A stretch of DNA of 6,927 nucleotides from Planctomycetota bacterium (GTDB taxonomy: Bacteria > Planctomycetota > PUPC01 > JACPCR01): assembly GCA_030740295.1 (NCBI GenBank), contig JASLXP010000473.1:1-6927 (forward strand), read 5' to 3'. Position numbers and translations under genes: made by a program. Of this stretch, positions 6,495 to 6,927 are shown piece after piece (position 1 is the first letter of the stretch; each line of letters begins with the position of its first letter). A model generated the notes under the pieces. The model saw nothing but the letters and a program-made list of their open reading frames with translations, was not told the origin of the DNA and did not search any database.

Positions 6495-6927
6495 TTACTC
6501 ATCACTCGCCTTTATTTCACCCGCGGCAGCAATCTTCAGAAACCAGGCCGACGCGACCAATCCCACCACAATCCAGATCACACCCCAGACAACGGAGTGG
6601 CCTCCGATCTCCCGGGCCAGCATGACCGCATCTGAGCGTAATTCCGGCCTGTCGAGCACATCGCTCTTGATATCCAGAATCGCGTAAGCGCAGCTTGTGA
6701 GGCCGATCGTCTTCAGGATTAGATCATTCACCCTTTCAGAAAGGAACTCCCCGGCGGCAATCATCGCGGCGCCTGTGACGCAAACGAAGATGAAACCGAA
6801 ACTCATAAAAGGTCGAACGTAAAGCAAAGCCATCACGACCATAAAAATGCCAAGCACCCACGAAATGATCTCATCGAGGTCCGTGCGGGCGGCCATCACC
6901 AGAATAAAACCACCGCAGAGGAGGCTT
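6495..6927 (-). CDS. C-terminal part of an M50B-like membrane metalloprotease (partial)
   Basis: The gene reads in from the right edge with no stop, so only the last 143 residues are visible; the zinc-binding HExxH helix expected near the N-terminus lies outside the window. A GTG/ATG pair at 6894-6899 could be mistaken for the start, but the frame continues upstream as a hydrophobic segment (SLLCGGFILV). Visible parts, counted from the first complete codon at the edge, are membrane segments at about 1-12, 20-39, 43-60 and 112-132. A conserved loop reads GLTSCAYAILDIKSDVL (75-91) and is followed by RSDAVMLAREI. This arrangement matches the M50B-like (site-2-protease-related) family, in which the Asp-Ile-x-x-Asp loop probably helps bind zinc (inference). 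It ends in Ser-Asp-Glu, and the stop TAA (6495-6497) lies within the inverted-repeat element. Substrate unknown. Confidence 0.75.
   Translation of the reverse strand, partial: SLLCGGFILVMAARTDLDEIISWVLGIFMVVMALLYVRPFMSFGFIFVCVTGAAMIAAGEFLSERVNDLILKTIGLTSCAYAILDIKSDVLDRPELRSDAVMLAREIGGHSVVWGVIWIVVGLVASAWFLKIAAAGEIKASDE

Larger units (their letters stand above)
6217..6500. repeat. Inverted-repeat element with heptamer-array arms and structured core
   Basis: The left arm (6217-6271) and right arm (6438-6500) are roughly complementary. GAGTAATGAGTAA (6217-6229) matches the inverse of 6488-6500 exactly. The heptamer array 6233-6267 (ATGCTCG, ATACTGG twice, ATGCTCG, ATACTCG) matches the inverse of 6442-6476 (CGAGCAT, CCAGCAT, CCAGAAT, CGAGAAT, CGAGCAT). 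By eye, about 47 of 52 aligned positions agree, with a short insertion on the right. The core is not coding. The element fills the gap between two convergent genes, so a bidirectional terminator, a MITE-like unit or a structured RNA are all possible; no transposase gene or clear target duplication is visible. Confidence 0.65.

Noticed and set aside
6217..6500. CRISPR array
   Set aside because: The units are 7 bases in direct tandem without unique spacers, and no cas gene is present.

Overview
The window looks like chromosomal DNA of an uncultured planctomycete-like bacterium (Planctomycetota or a close relative). The reasons are a DUF1501 protein with a Tat-type N-terminus (a family greatly expanded in Planctomycetota), a phytanoyl-CoA dioxygenase-like fragment beside it, a membrane-anchored HEAT-repeat protein, moderately high GC, poor Shine-Dalgarno sequences, and intergenic spacers full of 7- and 8-base tandem repeats. 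This placement is an inference from gene families; there is no rRNA or other phylogenetic marker apart from typA.

Layout, left to right. Bases 1-118 hold no supportable gene. Bases 119-503 (+) encode the N-terminal part of a phytanoyl-CoA dioxygenase-like (PhyH) protein, broken by a frameshift near base 242 and too short to be functional. Four bases later, a complete DUF1501 (sulfatase/alkaline-phosphatase-like) gene runs 508-1944 (+). A 187-bp spacer with a GTGAATA heptamer array, a CATTCTTC octamer array and a long imperfect inverted repeat leads to a zinc-dependent medium-chain dehydrogenase at 2132-3172 (+). The ribosome-associated GTPase TypA/BipA lies convergently at 3205-5025 (-). Diverging from it is a single-pass membrane HEAT-repeat protein at 5156-6061 (+). 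The 433-bp spacer 6062-6494 is almost wholly repeats and inverted repeats. The window ends inside a convergent M50B-type membrane metalloprotease gene, 6495-6927 (-), whose N-terminal part lies beyond the edge.

The genes do not form one recognisable pathway. PhyH/DUF1501 is the only arrangement that looks like an operon; the others are separate units. No defence system, CRISPR array, transposase, tRNA or rRNA was seen. The most unusual material is non-coding. First, 1984-2133 can fold with the dehydrogenase start codon inside its stem. Second, a roughly 285-bp element at 6217-6500 has inverted heptamer-array arms around a core with nested stems. Third, repeat arrays run into the 3' ends of both flanking genes and supply their stop codons. 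These may be repeat-family biology rather than a new system; comparison with other loci of the same genome would decide.
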